Shown: piece after piece, positions 44,625 to 55,300 of the stretch
Numbering within the stretch: position 1 is the stretch's first letter
Layout: each line of letters opens with the position of its first letter
Assembly (NCBI GenBank): GCA_030425825.1
Contig: JAUHZY010000002.1
Location: forward strand, 1-64,000
From: Alphaproteobacteria bacterium
Lineage (GTDB): Bacteria > Pseudomonadota > Alphaproteobacteria > JAUHZY01
Direction of reading: 5' to 3'
DNA: 64,000 bases
Notes under the pieces: model-generated
What the model saw: only the letters and a program-made list of their open reading frames with translations
Told to the model about the DNA's origin: nothing
The model's database searches: none
Made by a program: the position numbers and the translations under genes

Positions 44625-45365
44625 ATGATGCGTACGGGATTAATTGCTGAAAAACTTGGAATGACACGCGTTTTTGATCAAGCGGGTCGCCATATTCCTG
44701 TGACTGTTTTGCATGTCGATGGCTGTCAGGTTGTTGATGTAAAGACAGAAGAAAAAAACGGCTATACAGCTGTTCAGGTTGGTGTTGGCAAGGCAAAAAC
44801 AAAAAATATTTCTAAAGCTGTGCGTGGAAGTTATGCAAAAGCGAAGGTTGAGCCAAAGAAAAAAACAGTTGAGTTTCGCGTAAGTGCAGACGCTCTTGTT
44901 ACTGTTGGTGAAGAAATTACAGTTGATCACTTTGTTGATGGTCAGTTCGTTGATGTTGTTGGTACGTCAATTGGTAAAGGTTTTGCGGGTGCAATGAAGC
45001 GTCACAACTTTGCTGGTCTTGAGGCGTCACATGGTGTTTCTATTTCACACAGAGCACATGGTTCAACGGGTCAATGTCAAGATCCTGGTAAGGTTTTTAA
45101 GGGTAAGAAAATGGCTGGTCACATGGGCGCAAAGCGCGTGACTGTTCAAAACCTTCAGGTTGTTAAGACAGATACAGATAAGGGTCTTGTTTTTGTAAAG
45201 GGTGCTGTGCCTGGATCAAGAGGCGGTTATGTGTTGATAAAAGATGCGATTAAGAAAATGATGCCTGAAGGGCTTCCTTTTCCTGCAGCGCTAAAATCGG
45301 CAGCGAAAGCTGATGCGCCAAAAGAAGAAGTTTCTTCTGAGGCTGCTGAACAAACACAAGAATAA
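44625..45365 (+). CDS. rplC: 50S ribosomal protein L3
   Basis: A 246-residue protein at the peptidyl transferase side of the 50S subunit; [16 protein letters not shown] starts it and [17 protein letters not shown] with [17 protein letters not shown] follow. Two adjacent ATGs (44625, 44628) are possible starts after AGGTGG; a GTG at 44616 lies inside the ribosome site and is unlikely. The C-terminus carries a 30-residue Ala/Glu-rich tail beyond the usual end. Confidence 0.97.
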   Translation: MMRTGLIAEKLGMTRVFDQAGRHIPVTVLHVDGCQVVDVKTEEKNGYTAVQVGVGKAKTKNISKAVRGSYAKAKVEPKKKTVEFRVSADALVTVGEEITVDHFVDGQFVDVVGTSIGKGFAGAMKRHNFAGLEASHGVSISHRAHGSTGQCQDPGKVFKGKKMAGHMGAKRVTVQNLQVVKTDTDKGLVFVKGAVPGSRGGYVLIKDAIKKMMPEGLPFPAALKSAAKADAPKEEVSSEAAEQTQE

Positions 45366-45377
45366 TTAGAGGTTAAA

Positions 45378-46010
45378 ATGCAAGTAACAGTTAAAACACT
45401 TGAGAATAAAGAAGCTGGTAAGGTTGATCTAAAAGATTCAATCTTTGCTGTTGAGCCGCGTGCTGATATTTTGCACCGTGTCGTGAATTGGCAGCTGGCA
45501 AAAAGACAGGCTGGAACGCATAGTACAAAGCGTATTCAGGATATTCGTGGAACATCTGCGAAGCCGCATAAGCAAAAAGGAACAGGTAAGGCCCGTCAAG
45601 GTAGCTTGCGTTCCCCGCAAATGCGTGGTGGTGCGACAATGCACGGCCCTTTACCAAGGTCTCATGCGTATAGTTTACCTAAAAAGGTTCGCGTTCTAGG
45701 ATTGAAGATGGCGCTTTCAGAAAAGCAAAAATCAGGTGATTTGATTGTTGTTGACAGTTTAGATGTTAAGGGTTCAAAAACAAAATCACTCACTAATACT
45801 TTGAACGCTTCTGGTATTACTTCCCTTTTGGTTATTGATGGCTCAGAGGTAACACAGTCTTTCGCAAAGGCTGCATCGAACATTGCTAATATTGATGTTT
45901 TGCCAATTCAAGGTGCAAATGTTTATGACATTATGAGACGTGAAAAATTAATGCTGACAAAAGAGGCTTTGGCTGCTTTGGAAGCAAGATTCAGCGAGGA
46001 TAAGAAATAA
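45378..46010 (+). CDS. rplD: 50S ribosomal protein L4
   Basis: A 210-residue protein lining the exit tunnel with its extended loop ([29 protein letters not shown], in parts [18 protein letters not shown]). In E. coli it also represses the S10 operon. Next gene starts 2 bp later. Confidence 0.98.
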   Translation: MQVTVKTLENKEAGKVDLKDSIFAVEPRADILHRVVNWQLAKRQAGTHSTKRIQDIRGTSAKPHKQKGTGKARQGSLRSPQMRGGATMHGPLPRSHAYSLPKKVRVLGLKMALSEKQKSGDLIVVDSLDVKGSKTKSLTNTLNASGITSLLVIDGSEVTQSFAKAASNIANIDVLPIQGANVYDIMRREKLMLTKEALAALEARFSEDKK

Positions 46011-46012
46011 AG

Positions 46013-46324
46013 ATGGCAGCAAAAAAAGACGCAGTTAAAGAAGCACTTTATAACGTTGTTCGTTCTCCGTTGGTAACAGAGAAATCAACGCGTGGCTCTG
46101 AACATAATCAAGTCACCTTTAAGGTTGACAAGTCTTCAACAAAGCCTGAGATCAAGGCTGCTGTTGAGGGTATTTTTGGTGTGAAAGTGAAGTCTGTGAA
46201 TACATTGATTCTTAAAGGTAAGAGTAAAGTATTCCGTGGCATTCGTGGTCGTCGTAGTGACTTGAAAAAAGCGATCGTTACGCTTGAAGAAGGTCAAACA
46301 ATTGATATGACGTCGCAAGTATAA
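46013..46324 (+). CDS. rplW: 50S ribosomal protein L23
   Basis: A 103-residue protein at the tunnel exit, docking site for trigger factor and [42 protein letters not shown] in parts ([16 protein letters not shown]) and [12 protein letters not shown] are typical. The N-terminus is extended by a short Lys/Ala-rich stretch ([10 protein letters not shown]). Confidence 0.98.
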   Translation: MAAKKDAVKEALYNVVRSPLVTEKSTRGSEHNQVTFKVDKSSTKPEIKAAVEGIFGVKVKSVNTLILKGKSKVFRGIRGRRSDLKKAIVTLEEGQTIDMTSQV

Positions 46325-46348
46325 AAAAGATTTTGAGGTATTAAGAAA

Positions 46349-47173
46349 ATGGCTTTAAAGAAATATAAACCGATTACACCGGCCCAAAGACAGCTAGTTC
46401 TTGTTGATAAGAGTGAGCTTTGGAAGGGTGGTCCTGAGAAATCTTTGGTGTTTGGCCTAAGTAAGTCAGGTGGTCGTAATAATAATGGGCGTATAACATC
46501 TCGTCATCGTGGTGGTGGGCATAAGCGTCGTTATCGTATTATTGATTTTAAGCGTAATAAGTTTGACGCTGTTGGAGTGGTTGAGCGTATTGAGTACGAT
46601 CCTAATCGTACTTCTTTCATTGCTTTAATTAAATATGAAGATGGTGAGTTGTCTTACATCTTGGCACCTCAGCGCTTGAAGGTCGGCGATAAAGTTATTG
46701 CTGCAGAGAAGGCTGATGTTAAGCCTGGAAATGCGATGCCTTTGAAGAACATTCCTATTGGTACGATTGTACACAATGTTGAAATGAAGCCTGCAAAAGG
46801 TGGTCAGATGGCAAGGTCTGCTGGTGCTTATATCCAGTTGGTTGGTCGTGATGGTCCAAATGCACAGCTTAAGTTGAGTTCTGGTGAACTTCGTGTTGTG
46901 TCGGCTGAGTGCATGGCAACTGTTGGTGCTGTTTCAAATGCAGATCATCAAAATGTTGTGATTGGTAAGGCTGGTCGTAGCAGGTGGTTAGGTAAGCGTC
47001 CGAAGGTTCGTGGTGTAGCGATGAACCCAGTTGATCATCCAATGGGTGGTGGTGAAGGGAAGACTTCCGGTGGTCGTCATCCTTGTACACCTTGGGGTAA
47101 GCCAACAAAGGGTGCGCGTACAAGAAGTAACAGAAGAACGGATAAATATATTATTCGTCGTCGTAAACCGTAA
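46349..47173 (+). CDS. rplB: 50S ribosomal protein L2
   Basis: A 274-residue protein at the subunit interface and peptidyl transferase centre. It shows [35 protein letters not shown], and the active-site loop [17 protein letters not shown]. Confidence 0.98.
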   Translation: MALKKYKPITPAQRQLVLVDKSELWKGGPEKSLVFGLSKSGGRNNNGRITSRHRGGGHKRRYRIIDFKRNKFDAVGVVERIEYDPNRTSFIALIKYEDGELSYILAPQRLKVGDKVIAAEKADVKPGNAMPLKNIPIGTIVHNVEMKPAKGGQMARSAGAYIQLVGRDGPNAQLKLSSGELRVVSAECMATVGAVSNADHQNVVIGKAGRSRWLGKRPKVRGVAMNPVDHPMGGGEGKTSGGRHPCTPWGKPTKGARTRSNRRTDKYIIRRRKP

Positions 47174-47188
47174 TTTAGGAGAAGATAA

Positions 47189-47467
47189 GTGACTCGTTCA
47201 GTTTGGAAAGGACCTTTTGTTGATGGCTATTTGCTTAAGAAGGCAGATAAGCTCGTTGAATCAGGTCGTAAGGAAATCGTTAAAACTTGGTCACGTCGTT
47301 CGACGATTATGCCGCAGTTTGTTAACGTAACATTTGGCGTACATAACGGTCATAAATTTATACCGGTTCTTGTGACGGAGCATATGATTGGGCATAAGTT
47401 TGGTGAGTTTTCGCCAACACGCACATATCACGGTCATGGTGCTGATAAAAAAGCAAAAAGAGGATAG
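47189..47467 (+). CDS. rpsS: 30S ribosomal protein S19
   Basis: A 92-residue protein of the 30S head; [37 protein letters not shown] and [14 protein letters not shown]. It starts with GTG after TAGGAGA. Confidence 0.98.
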   Translation: MTRSVWKGPFVDGYLLKKADKLVESGRKEIVKTWSRRSTIMPQFVNVTFGVHNGHKFIPVLVTEHMIGHKFGEFSPTRTYHGHGADKKAKRG

Positions 47468-47473
47468 TGAGAA

Positions 47474-47881
47474 ATGGGTAAGAAATCTAATCCTAGAAGA
47501 GTTGCGGATAACGAGGCCTTTGCTGTTTTAAAGCAGCATCGCGGTTCTCCTCAAAAGTTAAATCTTTTGGCGCAGTTGATTCGTGGTAAGTCTGTTGGCC
47601 ATGCTTTGGCTGAATTGACCTTTTCAACGAAGCGTCCTGCGAAAGATGTTAAAAAGCTTCTTGAGTCTGCAATTGCAAATGCAGAAAATAATCACGGTCT
47701 TGATATTGACCGCCTGTATATTAAAGAGGCGACTGTTGGTAAGGGTTTGGTGATGAAGCGTTTTCGTGCACGTGCACGTGGTCGTGGAGCACGTATTTTG
47801 AAGCCTTTTTCTCAAATGCGTATTGTTGTGAAAGAGTATGAAGAAGTTGTTGAAGCTGATGCAAAAGAAGGGAATGCATAA
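47474..47881 (+). CDS. rplV: 50S ribosomal protein L22
   Basis: A 135-residue protein lining the exit tunnel; [34 protein letters not shown] and the [11 protein letters not shown] tip. The last 10 residues ([10 protein letters not shown]) extend past the usual end. Stop overlaps the rpsC start. Confidence 0.97.
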   Translation: MGKKSNPRRVADNEAFAVLKQHRGSPQKLNLLAQLIRGKSVGHALAELTFSTKRPAKDVKKLLESAIANAENNHGLDIDRLYIKEATVGKGLVMKRFRARARGRGARILKPFSQMRIVVKEYEEVVEADAKEGNA

Positions 47882-48585
47882 TGGGTCAAAAAGTTAATCC
47901 AATTGGTCTTCGTCTGGGAATTAACAGAAATTGGGATTCTCGCTGGTACGCGGGCAAAAATTATGCTAATCTTCTCGCCCAAGATTTGGAATTGCGTGAA
48001 TTCTTGAAGAAAAGACTTAAAGGTGCTGGCGTAAGTCGTATCATTATTGAGCGCCCTGCAAAGCGTGCAAAGGTCACAATTCACACAGCGCGTCCAGGTG
48101 TTGTTATTGGTAAAAAAGGTGCTGATATTGAGGGTTTGAAAAAAGAATTAGAAAAGAAAACAAACTCTGAAGTTCACCTTAATATTGTTGAGATTCGTAA
48201 GCCAGAGATCGATGCAACTTTAATTGCCGCAGGTATTGCGCAGCAATTAGAGCGTCGCGTTGGATTCCGTCGTGCGATGAAAAGAGCTGTTCAGTCTGCA
48301 ATGCGTACGGGCGCTGAAGGTGTTCGTATTAATTGTGCTGGTCGTTTGGGTGGCGCAGAAATCGCACGTACTGAATGGTATCGTGAAGGTCGTGTGCCAT
48401 TGCACACATTGCGTGCTGATGTTGATTACGGTATCGCTGAAGCTGCAACGACGTATGGTATTGTTGGCATTAAGGTTTGGGTCTTTAAGGGCGAAATTTT
48501 GGCTCATGATCCAATGGCTCAAGAAAAAAGAATTATTGAGCAACAAGGTGGTCGTAGTGTGAATACACAGGTGCCAGCAAATTAA
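47881..48585 (+). CDS. rpsC: 30S ribosomal protein S3
   Basis: A 234-residue protein at the mRNA entry; [20 protein letters not shown], the KH-domain loop [16 protein letters not shown] and [20 protein letters not shown]. Start overlaps rplV by one base. Confidence 0.98.
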   Translation: MGQKVNPIGLRLGINRNWDSRWYAGKNYANLLAQDLELREFLKKRLKGAGVSRIIIERPAKRAKVTIHTARPGVVIGKKGADIEGLKKELEKKTNSEVHLNIVEIRKPEIDATLIAAGIAQQLERRVGFRRAMKRAVQSAMRTGAEGVRINCAGRLGGAEIARTEWYREGRVPLHTLRADVDYGIAEAATTYGIVGIKVWVFKGEILAHDPMAQEKRIIEQQGGRSVNTQVPAN

Positions 48586-48620
48586 GCGTTGGCAAGTTAA
48601 TAAATTGAGGTTTTTTAAAA

Positions 48621-49043
48621 ATGTTAAGTCCGAAGAAAACAAAATTTAGAAAAGCATTTAAAGGTCGTATCCACGGTAATGCAAAAGGTGGGACAAGCCT
48701 TAACTTTGGTGCTTTTGGCATGAAAGCTTTGTCTCCAGAGCGTATCACGGCACGTCAGATTGAATCTGCAAGGCGCGCAATGACACGTTACTTGAAGCGT
48801 GAAGGTCGTATTTGGATCCGCATCTTTCCAGATGTTCCTGTTTCTCAAAAGCCTGCTGAGGTTCGCCAAGGTAAAGGTAAAGGGTCCCCGGAATATTGGG
48901 CATGTCGCGTGAAGCCAGGTCGTATTATGTTTGAAATTGGTGGCGTTTCGCGTGAAAAAGCAGAAAAAGCGGTTGAGCTTGCTGCTGCGAAGCTTCCGAA
49001 CAAGGTTAAATTCGTAAGCCGTATTGGTGAGGGAGATAGTTAA
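48621..49043 (+). CDS. rplP: 50S ribosomal protein L16
   Basis: A 140-residue protein near the A-site t[41 protein letters not shown] and [26 protein letters not shown] lies ahead of the ATG. Confidence 0.98.
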   Translation: MLSPKKTKFRKAFKGRIHGNAKGGTSLNFGAFGMKALSPERITARQIESARRAMTRYLKREGRIWIRIFPDVPVSQKPAEVRQGKGKGSPEYWACRVKPGRIMFEIGGVSREKAEKAVELAAAKLPNKVKFVSRIGEGDS

Positions 49044-49044
49044 A

Positions 49045-49395
49045 ATGAAAGCCGTTGATTTAAGATTAAAAACGGAAGACGAGTTGCAGGCTGAGTTGCT
49101 TTCTTTGAAAAAAGAACAATTCAATCTTCGCTTCCAAATGGCAAGTGGTCAACTTGAGAATACATCTCGTACGCGTCAAGTGCGTCGTGCGATTGCGTCT
49201 ATCAAAACAATTTTGACTGAAAAGAAAAAAGGCATTGTTGTTCCAAAAGCCGCTCCTAAGAAGAAGCCCGTTAAAAAGGCTGCTCCTAAAAAAGCTGCGG
49301 CAGAAGAAAAAACAGCTGCAAAGAAAGCAACAACGAAGAAGGCGCCTGCGAAAAAAGCAGCCCCTAAGAAAAAATCCGATGAGGGAGATAAGTAA
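49045..49395 (+). CDS. rpmC: 50S ribosomal protein L29 with Lys/Ala-rich C-terminal tail
   Basis: Residues 1-65 are a normal L29 ([40 protein letters not shown]), which sits near the exit tunnel. About 50 further residues of Lys, Ala, Pro and Thr follow (for example [20 protein letters not shown]), so the protein is 116 residues instead of about 65. The ATG at 49045 follows the rplP stop by one base; an upstream in-frame GTG is inside rplP. Its stop overlaps the rpsQ start (TAATG). Confidence 0.96.
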   Translation: MKAVDLRLKTEDELQAELLSLKKEQFNLRFQMASGQLENTSRTRQVRRAIASIKTILTEKKKGIVVPKAAPKKKPVKKAAPKKAAAEEKTAAKKATTKKAPAKKAAPKKKSDEGDK

Positions 49396-49628
49396 TGCCA
49401 AAACGTATTTTGCAAGGTGATGTCGTAAGTGATAGCGGGGACAAAACAGTTGTTGTTCTTGTTGAGCGTCGTGTGATGCACCCTAAATATAAAAAGTTTG
49501 TTAAGAAGTCTAAAAAATTTACTGCTCATGATGAAAAAAATGAGATCAAAAAGGGAGACATTGTGCGTATTCAAGAGTGTCGTCCGATCTCAAAAAGAAA
49601 GACATGGACAGTTATAGAAAAAGTTTAA
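49395..49628 (+). CDS. rpsQ: 30S ribosomal protein S17
   Basis: A 77-residue OB-fold protein binding 16S r[23 protein letters not shown] and [15 protein letters not shown]. The start overlaps the end of rpmC. Confidence 0.97.
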   Translation: MPKRILQGDVVSDSGDKTVVVLVERRVMHPKYKKFVKKSKKFTAHDEKNEIKKGDIVRIQECRPISKRKTWTVIEKV

Positions 49629-49645
49629 GTCAAAGGATTTGAGAA

Positions 49646-50014
49646 ATGATTATAGCAGAAACAAGACTCGGTGTCGCAGATAACTCAGGTGCACAAGAAG
49701 TTCAGTGTATCAAGGTTTTGGGTGGTTCAAAAAGACGTTCCGCTAATATCGGTGACGTTATCGTTGTCTCTATTAAAAAAGCAATGCCACGCGGCAAGGT
49801 GAAAAAAGGTGATGTGCGTCGCGCTGTGATCGTTCGTACGGCATATGGTGTGAAGCGTCCAGACGGAAGCGCGATTCGATTCGATAAGAATGCCGTTGTT
49901 TTGTTAGGTAATAATAATGAGCCTGTGGGTACACGTGTTTTTGGTCCGGTTGCGAGAGAGCTTCGTGGACAAGGATTCATGAAAATCGTATCTCTAGCTC
50001 CTGAAGTATTGTAA
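49646..50014 (+). CDS. rplN: 50S ribosomal protein L14
   Basis: A 122-residue protein; [38 protein letters not shown] and [25 protein letters not shown] in parts ([18 protein letters not shown]). First gene of the spc part of the cluster. Confidence 0.98.
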   Translation: MIIAETRLGVADNSGAQEVQCIKVLGGSKRRSANIGDVIVVSIKKAMPRGKVKKGDVRRAVIVRTAYGVKRPDGSAIRFDKNAVVLLGNNNEPVGTRVFGPVARELRGQGFMKIVSLAPEVL

Positions 50015-50030
50015 GAGAGGTTTTAAGAAA

Positions 50031-50360
50031 ATGGCTGCAAAATTTAGAAAAGGTGACGAAGTCATCATTCTTACTGGTAAAGATAAAGGTAAGAAGGGCG
50101 CGATCTTAAAAATGCTTGATAAAGGTGAGCGTGCTCTTGTACAGGGTGTTAATATGGTTAAGCGCCATATGCGTCCATCACAAATGCAGGCTGGTGGAAT
50201 TGTAAACAAAGAAGCTGCGCTTCACGTTTCAAACCTTTCTCACGTTGACCCAAAGTCTGGCGATGCAACACGTATCGGATTTAAGTCTTTGGAAGACGGC
50301 ACAAAGGTAAGATTCGCTAAGAAGTCTGGTGAAATCATTAAGGCAGTAGGAGATAACTAA
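50031..50360 (+). CDS. rplX: 50S ribosomal protein L24
   Basis: A 109-residue KOW-domain protein that starts 50S assembly; [20 protein letters not shown] and [19 protein letters not shown]. Confidence 0.98.
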   Translation: MAAKFRKGDEVIILTGKDKGKKGAILKMLDKGERALVQGVNMVKRHMRPSQMQAGGIVNKEAALHVSNLSHVDPKSGDATRIGFKSLEDGTKVRFAKKSGEIIKAVGDN

Positions 50361-50362
50361 AA

Positions 50363-50905
50363 ATGACGCGTTTAGCTGAATTATATAACAAAGAAATTAA
50401 GCACGCTTTGATGAAAGAGCTTGGCTACAAAAATATTATGGAAGTGCCAAAGCTTGAGAAGATCGTCATCAATATGGGTGTTGGTGAGGGCTCTAAAGAT
50501 AAGAAAAAAGTTGAGTCTGCTGTTAAAGATATGACACTTATTTCGGGCCAAAAGCCTGTCGTAACAAAAGCAAAAAAGGCGATTGCTGGATTTAAGATTC
50601 GTGAAGAAATGCCGATTGGATGTAAGGTTACATTGCGTCGTCAGCGTATGTACGAATTTTTGGATCGTTTGGTTAATGTTGCGATGCCACGTATTCGTGA
50701 CTTCCGAGGTATTTCAGGTAAAAGCTTTGATGGTAACGGTAACTATGCAATGGGTATTAAAGAGCAGTTGATCTTCCCAGAAATTAGTTATGACCAAGTG
50801 GATTCAATTCGTGGAATGGACATTATCTTTGTCACAACTGCGAAAACAGATGAGGAAGCAAAAGCGTTGCTTTCTAAATTTAACATGCCTTTTAAGAAGA
50901 GCTAG
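50363..50905 (+). CDS. rplE: 50S ribosomal protein L5
   Basis: A 180-residue 5S rRNA-binding protein; [40 protein letters not shown] and [20 protein letters not shown]. Confidence 0.98.
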   Translation: MTRLAELYNKEIKHALMKELGYKNIMEVPKLEKIVINMGVGEGSKDKKKVESAVKDMTLISGQKPVVTKAKKAIAGFKIREEMPIGCKVTLRRQRMYEFLDRLVNVAMPRIRDFRGISGKSFDGNGNYAMGIKEQLIFPEISYDQVDSIRGMDIIFVTTAKTDEEAKALLSKFNMPFKKS

Positions 50906-50915
50906 AGAGGGTCAA

Positions 50916-51227
50916 ATGGCTAAAAAAAGTTCAATCAAAAAGAATCTAAAGCGTAAAGCAATGTCTGATTTGCCAAGTGGTATGGCAAAAAGACAAGAGA
51001 TTAAGAAACTGTTGAAAAACAAAGACCTTTCTTGGGCTGAAAGACAAGAGTTGCAAGACAAGCTTACAAAGATGCCGCGCGATACAGCAGCATCTCGTGT
51101 GCGCAATCGTTGTTTCTTGACAGGACGTTCAAGAGGTAACATTAGAAGATTTGGTATTTCACGTATTATGTTGCGTGAATTAGGTTCTCAGGGATTGGTC
51201 CCTGGTTTAAAGAAATCAAGCTGGTAA
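50916..51227 (+). CDS. rpsN: 30S ribosomal protein S14
   Basis: A 103-residue protein of the long, zinc-free type (no CxxC pairs): LPRDT-like stretch [20 protein letters not shown] and [20 protein letters not shown]. The frame is open back to 50790 inside rplE; the ATG at 50916 after GAGAGGGT is the family start. Confidence 0.98.
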   Translation: MAKKSSIKKNLKRKAMSDLPSGMAKRQEIKKLLKNKDLSWAERQELQDKLTKMPRDTAASRVRNRCFLTGRSRGNIRRFGISRIMLRELGSQGLVPGLKKSSW

Positions 51228-51243
51228 TAAGGAGAATAAAGCC

Positions 51244-51639
51244 ATGATGACAGATCCTATTGCGGATATGTTGACGAGAATTAGAAACGGTCAAAGAGCA
51301 GGTAAAAAAACTGTCTCTGTGCCAGCGTCTAAGAGACATGCTAACATTTTAGATGTTCTTCAAAGAGAAGGATATATTGTTGGTCACAAAACAGAGGAAG
51401 TCCGTAAGGGTATTTCTAATCTGGTTGTTGAACTGAAGTATTTTGAAGGTGATGCGGTTATTCAAGAGATTGATCGTGTGTCAAAGCCTGGTCGTCGCGT
51501 ATACTCAAATGTTTCAGATATGCCACGTGTTCACAATGGTTTAGGTATCTCTATTCTTTCGACATCGAAAGGTGTGATGTCTGATTTTGAAGCGCGCCAG
51601 TCAAAAGTTGGTGGTGAGGTTATTTGTACTGTCTTCTAA
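51244..51639 (+). CDS. rpsH: 30S ribosomal protein S8
   Basis: A 131-residue protein that binds 16S rRNA helix 21 and in E. coli represses the spc operon; [30 protein letters not shown] and [23 protein letters not shown] site; a second ATG follows the first. Confidence 0.98.
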   Translation: MMTDPIADMLTRIRNGQRAGKKTVSVPASKRHANILDVLQREGYIVGHKTEEVRKGISNLVVELKYFEGDAVIQEIDRVSKPGRRVYSNVSDMPRVHNGLGISILSTSKGVMSDFEARQSKVGGEVICTVF

Positions 51640-51677
51640 TAAGTAGAAGATAATTGTAAAGTAAAAAGGATAAAAAA

Positions 51678-52211
51678 ATGTCTCGTATTGGTAAGAAACC
51701 TGCTCAGATTCCAGAAGGTGTTGATGTCGCCGTTGCTAATGGTGCCGTAACAGTTAAAGGTAAGCAGGGTGAACTTTCAATGCCTTTGACAAATCTTGTT
51801 GAAGTTAAAGTTCAAGAGAGTCTTTTGTCTGTAACGCCGAATGATAATTCGCGTGAAGCAAAGCTTATGTGGGGAACAACACAAAGAAACATCATGAACA
51901 TGATGACGGGTGTGTCTGAAGGTTTTTCACGCAGATTGAAGCTTATTGGTGTTGGTTATCGCGCTAATGTTCAGGGTAAAACACTGGTTTTGCAGCTGGG
52001 CTATAGCCACGATATTAACCATGAAATTCCAGACGGCATTAAAATTACTTGTGAAGACCAAACAACTGTTGTTGTTAGCGGTATTGATAAGCAGCTTGTC
52101 GGAGCTGTTGCTGCTAAAATTCGTTCATACCGTAAGCCAGAGCCTTATAAAGGTAAGGGTGTTCGTTATGAAGATGAGTATGTAGAACGTAAAGAAGGAA
52201 AGAAGAAATAA
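51678..52211 (+). CDS. rplF: 50S ribosomal protein L6
   Basis: A 177-residue protein near the factor-binding site; [33 protein letters not shown] and the end [24 protein letters not shown] ahead of the ATG. Confidence 0.98.
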   Translation: MSRIGKKPAQIPEGVDVAVANGAVTVKGKQGELSMPLTNLVEVKVQESLLSVTPNDNSREAKLMWGTTQRNIMNMMTGVSEGFSRRLKLIGVGYRANVQGKTLVLQLGYSHDINHEIPDGIKITCEDQTTVVVSGIDKQLVGAVAAKIRSYRKPEPYKGKGVRYEDEYVERKEGKKK

Positions 52212-52212
52212 A

Positions 52213-52575
52213 ATGGCTGTTTCATCTAGAGATAAATTTACAAGACGCAAAAGAAGAGCACGTTACGCATTACGTCAACGTTCAAAAGGTAAACTTCGTT
52301 TGTCAGTTTTTCGTTCTGGTCAAAACATTTATGCGCAGGTCATTAATGATGCTGAAGGTGTAACTATTACGCAGGCTTCAACACTTGATAAAGAACTGAA
52401 GTCTTTGAAATCTAAAAGCAACAAGGATGCTGCTGCTGAAGTTGGAAAACTTATTGGTAAGCGCGCAGTTGCTGCAGGTGTCGATCAAGTTGTATTTGAT
52501 CGCGGTGGTTATTTGTTCCATGGTCGTGTGAAGGCTGTTGCCGATGGTGCACGCGAAGCTGGACTTAAGTTTTAA
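52213..52575 (+). CDS. rplR: 50S ribosomal protein L18
   Basis: A 120-residue 5S rRNA-binding protein; [25 protein letters not shown] in parts ([19 protein letters not shown]) and [19 protein letters not shown]. It starts one base after rplF. Confidence 0.98.
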   Translation: MAVSSRDKFTRRKRRARYALRQRSKGKLRLSVFRSGQNIYAQVINDAEGVTITQASTLDKELKSLKSKSNKDAAAEVGKLIGKRAVAAGVDQVVFDRGGYLFHGRVKAVADGAREAGLKF

Positions 52576-52591
52576 TCGTAGAGGATAAAAA

Positions 52592-53170
52592 ATGTCAAAA
52601 AACGCTCGTGCAAAAAAAGAACAAACGGAACAAGAATACATTGATAAGCTTGTCCACATTAATCGCGTTGCTAAAGTTGTAAAAGGGGGTCGTCGTTTCG
52701 GCTTTGCAGCTTTGGTTGTTGTTGGTGATGGTAAGGGACGTGTTGGTTTCGGTTCTGGTAAAGCAAAAGAAGTGCCAGAAGCTGTGAGAAAAGCTTCAGA
52801 GCAAGCAAAGAAAAAGATGATTCGTGTTCCTTTACGTGAAGGCCGTACGCTTCATCATGATATTGAGAAGTCGTTTGGCGCAGGCCACGTTGTTATTCGA
52901 TCAGCACCAGTTGGTACAGGGATTATCGCCGGTGGTCCGACGCGTGCAATTTTTGAAGCACTTGGTGTACATGATGTTGTTGCTAAATCGATTGGTTCTT
53001 CAAACCCTTACAACATGGTTAAGGCAACTTTTGAAGCATTGAAGGCAATTAACTCACCAAAGCTTGTGGCATCGCGCCGTGGTAAAAAAGTAAGTGATAT
53101 TGTTGTGCGTCGTGGAGATGTTGCTGTTGAAACATCCTCTACTGACCAAGCAAAAAAAGATGAGGCTTAA
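52592..53170 (+). CDS. rpsE: 30S ribosomal protein S5
   Basis: A 192-residue protein at the mRNA entry and decoding side; [37 protein letters not shown] and [19 protein letters not shown]. The C-terminal 20 residues are a polar tail past the usual end. Confidence 0.98.
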   Translation: MSKNARAKKEQTEQEYIDKLVHINRVAKVVKGGRRFGFAALVVVGDGKGRVGFGSGKAKEVPEAVRKASEQAKKKMIRVPLREGRTLHHDIEKSFGAGHVVIRSAPVGTGIIAGGPTRAIFEALGVHDVVAKSIGSSNPYNMVKATFEALKAINSPKLVASRRGKKVSDIVVRRGDVAVETSSTDQAKKDEA

Positions 53171-53175
53171 GAAAA

Positions 53176-53400
53176 ATGATTAAGGTTACTCAAACAGGAA
53201 GTCCAATTGGACGTAAAGCAGATCAAAGAGCGACATTGGTTGGTCTTGGTTTAAATAAGATGAATCGTTCCCGCATTTTGGAAGATACGCCAGCTGTTCG
53301 CGGTATGATCAAGAAGGTAGGCCATCTTATTACGGTTGAAGAAGGTGTTGCAGCACCTAAGGCTGCTGCCCCAAAGAAAAAAACTGCTGCAAAGAAATAG
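53176..53400 (+). CDS. rpmD: 50S ribosomal protein L30 with Lys/Ala-rich tail
   Basis: Residues 1-57 are a normal short L30 ([40 protein letters not shown]). The last 15 or so are an Ala/Pro/Lys tail ([17 protein letters not shown]), like those of L29 and of citrate synthase in this window. Total 74 residues against about 60. Confidence 0.96.
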   Translation: MIKVTQTGSPIGRKADQRATLVGLGLNKMNRSRILEDTPAVRGMIKKVGHLITVEEGVAAPKAAAPKKKTAAKK

Positions 53401-53444
53401 GTTGCAGTAAAGATTAATTGAGCATCCAAGTAGGGGATATAAAA

Positions 53445-53915
53445 ATGAAATTAAATGAACTAAAAGATAATCAAGGCGCCCGCCAGGCGAAAAAACGTCT
53501 TGGTCAAGGTATTGGGTCTGGTAAGGGTAAAACTGCTGGTCGCGGTCATAAGGGACAGAAAGCACGTTCAGGCGTTTCATTGAACGGTTTTGAAGGTGGT
53601 CAAATGCCTTTATACCAACGTCTTCCAAAGCGTGGGTTCAACAGCCGTAATCGTGTTGAAAATCGCGTTATCAATCTGGGTCGTCTTCAGGCTGCTATTG
53701 AAAAAGGTACATTGAAAAAAGGAAGTGACTTGACAGAAGAAACACTTTCAACGCTTGGTCTAGTGGGTAAAGGCTCAACGCCAGTTCGCTTGCTTGCAAA
53801 GGGCGATTTGAAGGATCCTTTGAACATTACAGTGACATCAGCTTCTGAGGCAGCAATTAAAGCTGTTGAAAAAATTGGTGGAAAGGTTACACTAACCGCT
53901 TCTAAGGCATCTTAA
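53445..53915 (+). CDS. rplO: 50S ribosomal protein L15
   Basis: A 156-residue protein of late 50S assembly; KLNELKDNQGARQAKKRLGQG in parts, GIGSGKGKTAGRGHKGQKAR and GFEGGQMPLYQRLPKRGF. The ATG at 53445 after TAGGGGAT is preferred to the in-frame GTG/TTG codons upstream. Confidence 0.98.
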   Translation: MKLNELKDNQGARQAKKRLGQGIGSGKGKTAGRGHKGQKARSGVSLNGFEGGQMPLYQRLPKRGFNSRNRVENRVINLGRLQAAIEKGTLKKGSDLTEETLSTLGLVGKGSTPVRLLAKGDLKDPLNITVTSASEAAIKAVEKIGGKVTLTASKAS

Positions 53916-53957
53916 TTCGCCTTAATAGTCTTCTGATCTGTTCAAGAGGGGGTTACA

Positions 53958-55298
53958 GTGTCATCTGCCGATCGGCTAGCAAGCCAATTTAGTGCGTCAG
54001 CTTTTTCAAAAGCTGTTGAGCTTAAAAAAAGAATACTTTTTACATTAGGAGCTTTAATTGTCTACCGTTTGGGGACATACGTTCCTCTTCCTGGTATTGA
54101 TGCTACGATTTTATCTCAAGTCTTCCAACAAAATGCAGGTGGTATTCTGGGCATGTTTGACATGCTTGCAGGTGGTGCCTTAAGCCGGATGACAATCTTT
54201 GCACTTAATATTATGCCCTATATTTCAGCTTCTATCATTGTTCAGTTGATGGCTGTGGTTTCACCGCATATTGATCAACTGAAAAAAGAAGGCGAAGCAG
54301 GTCGTCGTACATTAAACCAATACACACGTTACGGAACTGTTTTTCTCGCGGCGATTCAAGGATATGGTATTGCGGTTGGCTTGGAAGGTATGACAGGTGG
54401 TGCCGGTGCATCAGCCGTTATTGATCCTGGGTTTATGTTTAGACTGACAACAGTGATAACGCTGGTTGGCGGAACTGTTTTTCTCATGTGGTTAGGTGAA
54501 CAAATTACGGACCGCGGAATTGGTAATGGAATTTCTTTGATTATCTTTGCGGGGATTGTTGCCAATCTTCCATTGGGTGTGGCTCAGACATTTGAGTTGG
54601 CAAGAACAGGCTCTATCTCATCAGGGTTTTTGTTGTTTATAGGTATTATGGTTGTTGCAGTGATTGCCTTCATTGTTTATATGGAGCGTGCGCAGCGACG
54701 TGTTATCGTCCAATATCCTAAAAGACAAGTGAGTGGGAATAAAATGGCTGGTGGGAACAGTTCTCATATGCCTTTAAAATTAAATACGGCTGGTGTTATT
54801 CCACCAATTTTTGCAAGTTCATTGTTGCTGCTTCCTGTGACGTTGGCTAATTTTACAGCGGGTCAAGGGCCTGCATGGCTTGAACAAACAACACAAATGT
54901 TGGCGCATGGTAAGCCTCTTTATATCGCTGTTTATACATTTATGATTATTTTCTTCTGTTTCTTTTACACGGCTGTTGTTTTTAATCCAAAAGATACAGC
55001 TGATAACCTAAGAAAATATGGTGGATTCGTTCCTGGCATCAGGCCTGGTAAAAATACAGCAGATTATTTTGATCATGTTTTAACTCGTTTAACAGCAGTT
55101 GGTGCGCTTTATCTTGCCGCGATCTGTGTCTTGCCGGAATTATTGATTGCAAAAACAGCTGTGCCGTTTTACTTTGGAGGGACAAGTCTTCTTATTGTTG
55201 TGACAGTTACAATGGATACAGTGACACAAGTTCAGTCTCACCTTCTAGCGCATCAATATGAGGGTTTAATCAAGAAATCCAAATTGCGAGGACGTTAA
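53958..55298 (+). CDS. secY: Protein translocase subunit SecY
   Basis: A 446-residue channel protein with ten membrane helices through which secreted proteins pass. RLGTYVPLPGID, MPYISASIIVQLM, LTDRGIGNG-like EQITDRGIGNGISLIIFAG, and the C-terminal MDTVTQVQSHLLAHQYEGL mark it. It starts at GTG after GAGGGGG and is followed by adk two bases later. Confidence 0.98.
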   Translation: MSSADRLASQFSASAFSKAVELKKRILFTLGALIVYRLGTYVPLPGIDATILSQVFQQNAGGILGMFDMLAGGALSRMTIFALNIMPYISASIIVQLMAVVSPHIDQLKKEGEAGRRTLNQYTRYGTVFLAAIQGYGIAVGLEGMTGGAGASAVIDPGFMFRLTTVITLVGGTVFLMWLGEQITDRGIGNGISLIIFAGIVANLPLGVAQTFELARTGSISSGFLLFIGIMVVAVIAFIVYMERAQRRVIVQYPKRQVSGNKMAGGNSSHMPLKLNTAGVIPPIFASSLLLLPVTLANFTAGQGPAWLEQTTQMLAHGKPLYIAVYTFMIIFFCFFYTAVVFNPKDTADNLRKYGGFVPGIRPGKNTADYFDHVLTRLTAVGALYLAAICVLPELLIAKTAVPFYFGGTSLLIVVTVTMDTVTQVQSHLLAHQYEGLIKKSKLRGR

Positions 55299-55300
55299 TA

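Noticed and set aside
48247-49124. Minus-strand frames of 131 and 166 codons under rpsC, rplP and rpmC
   Set aside because: Antisense to certain ribosomal genes and without any recognisable domain.
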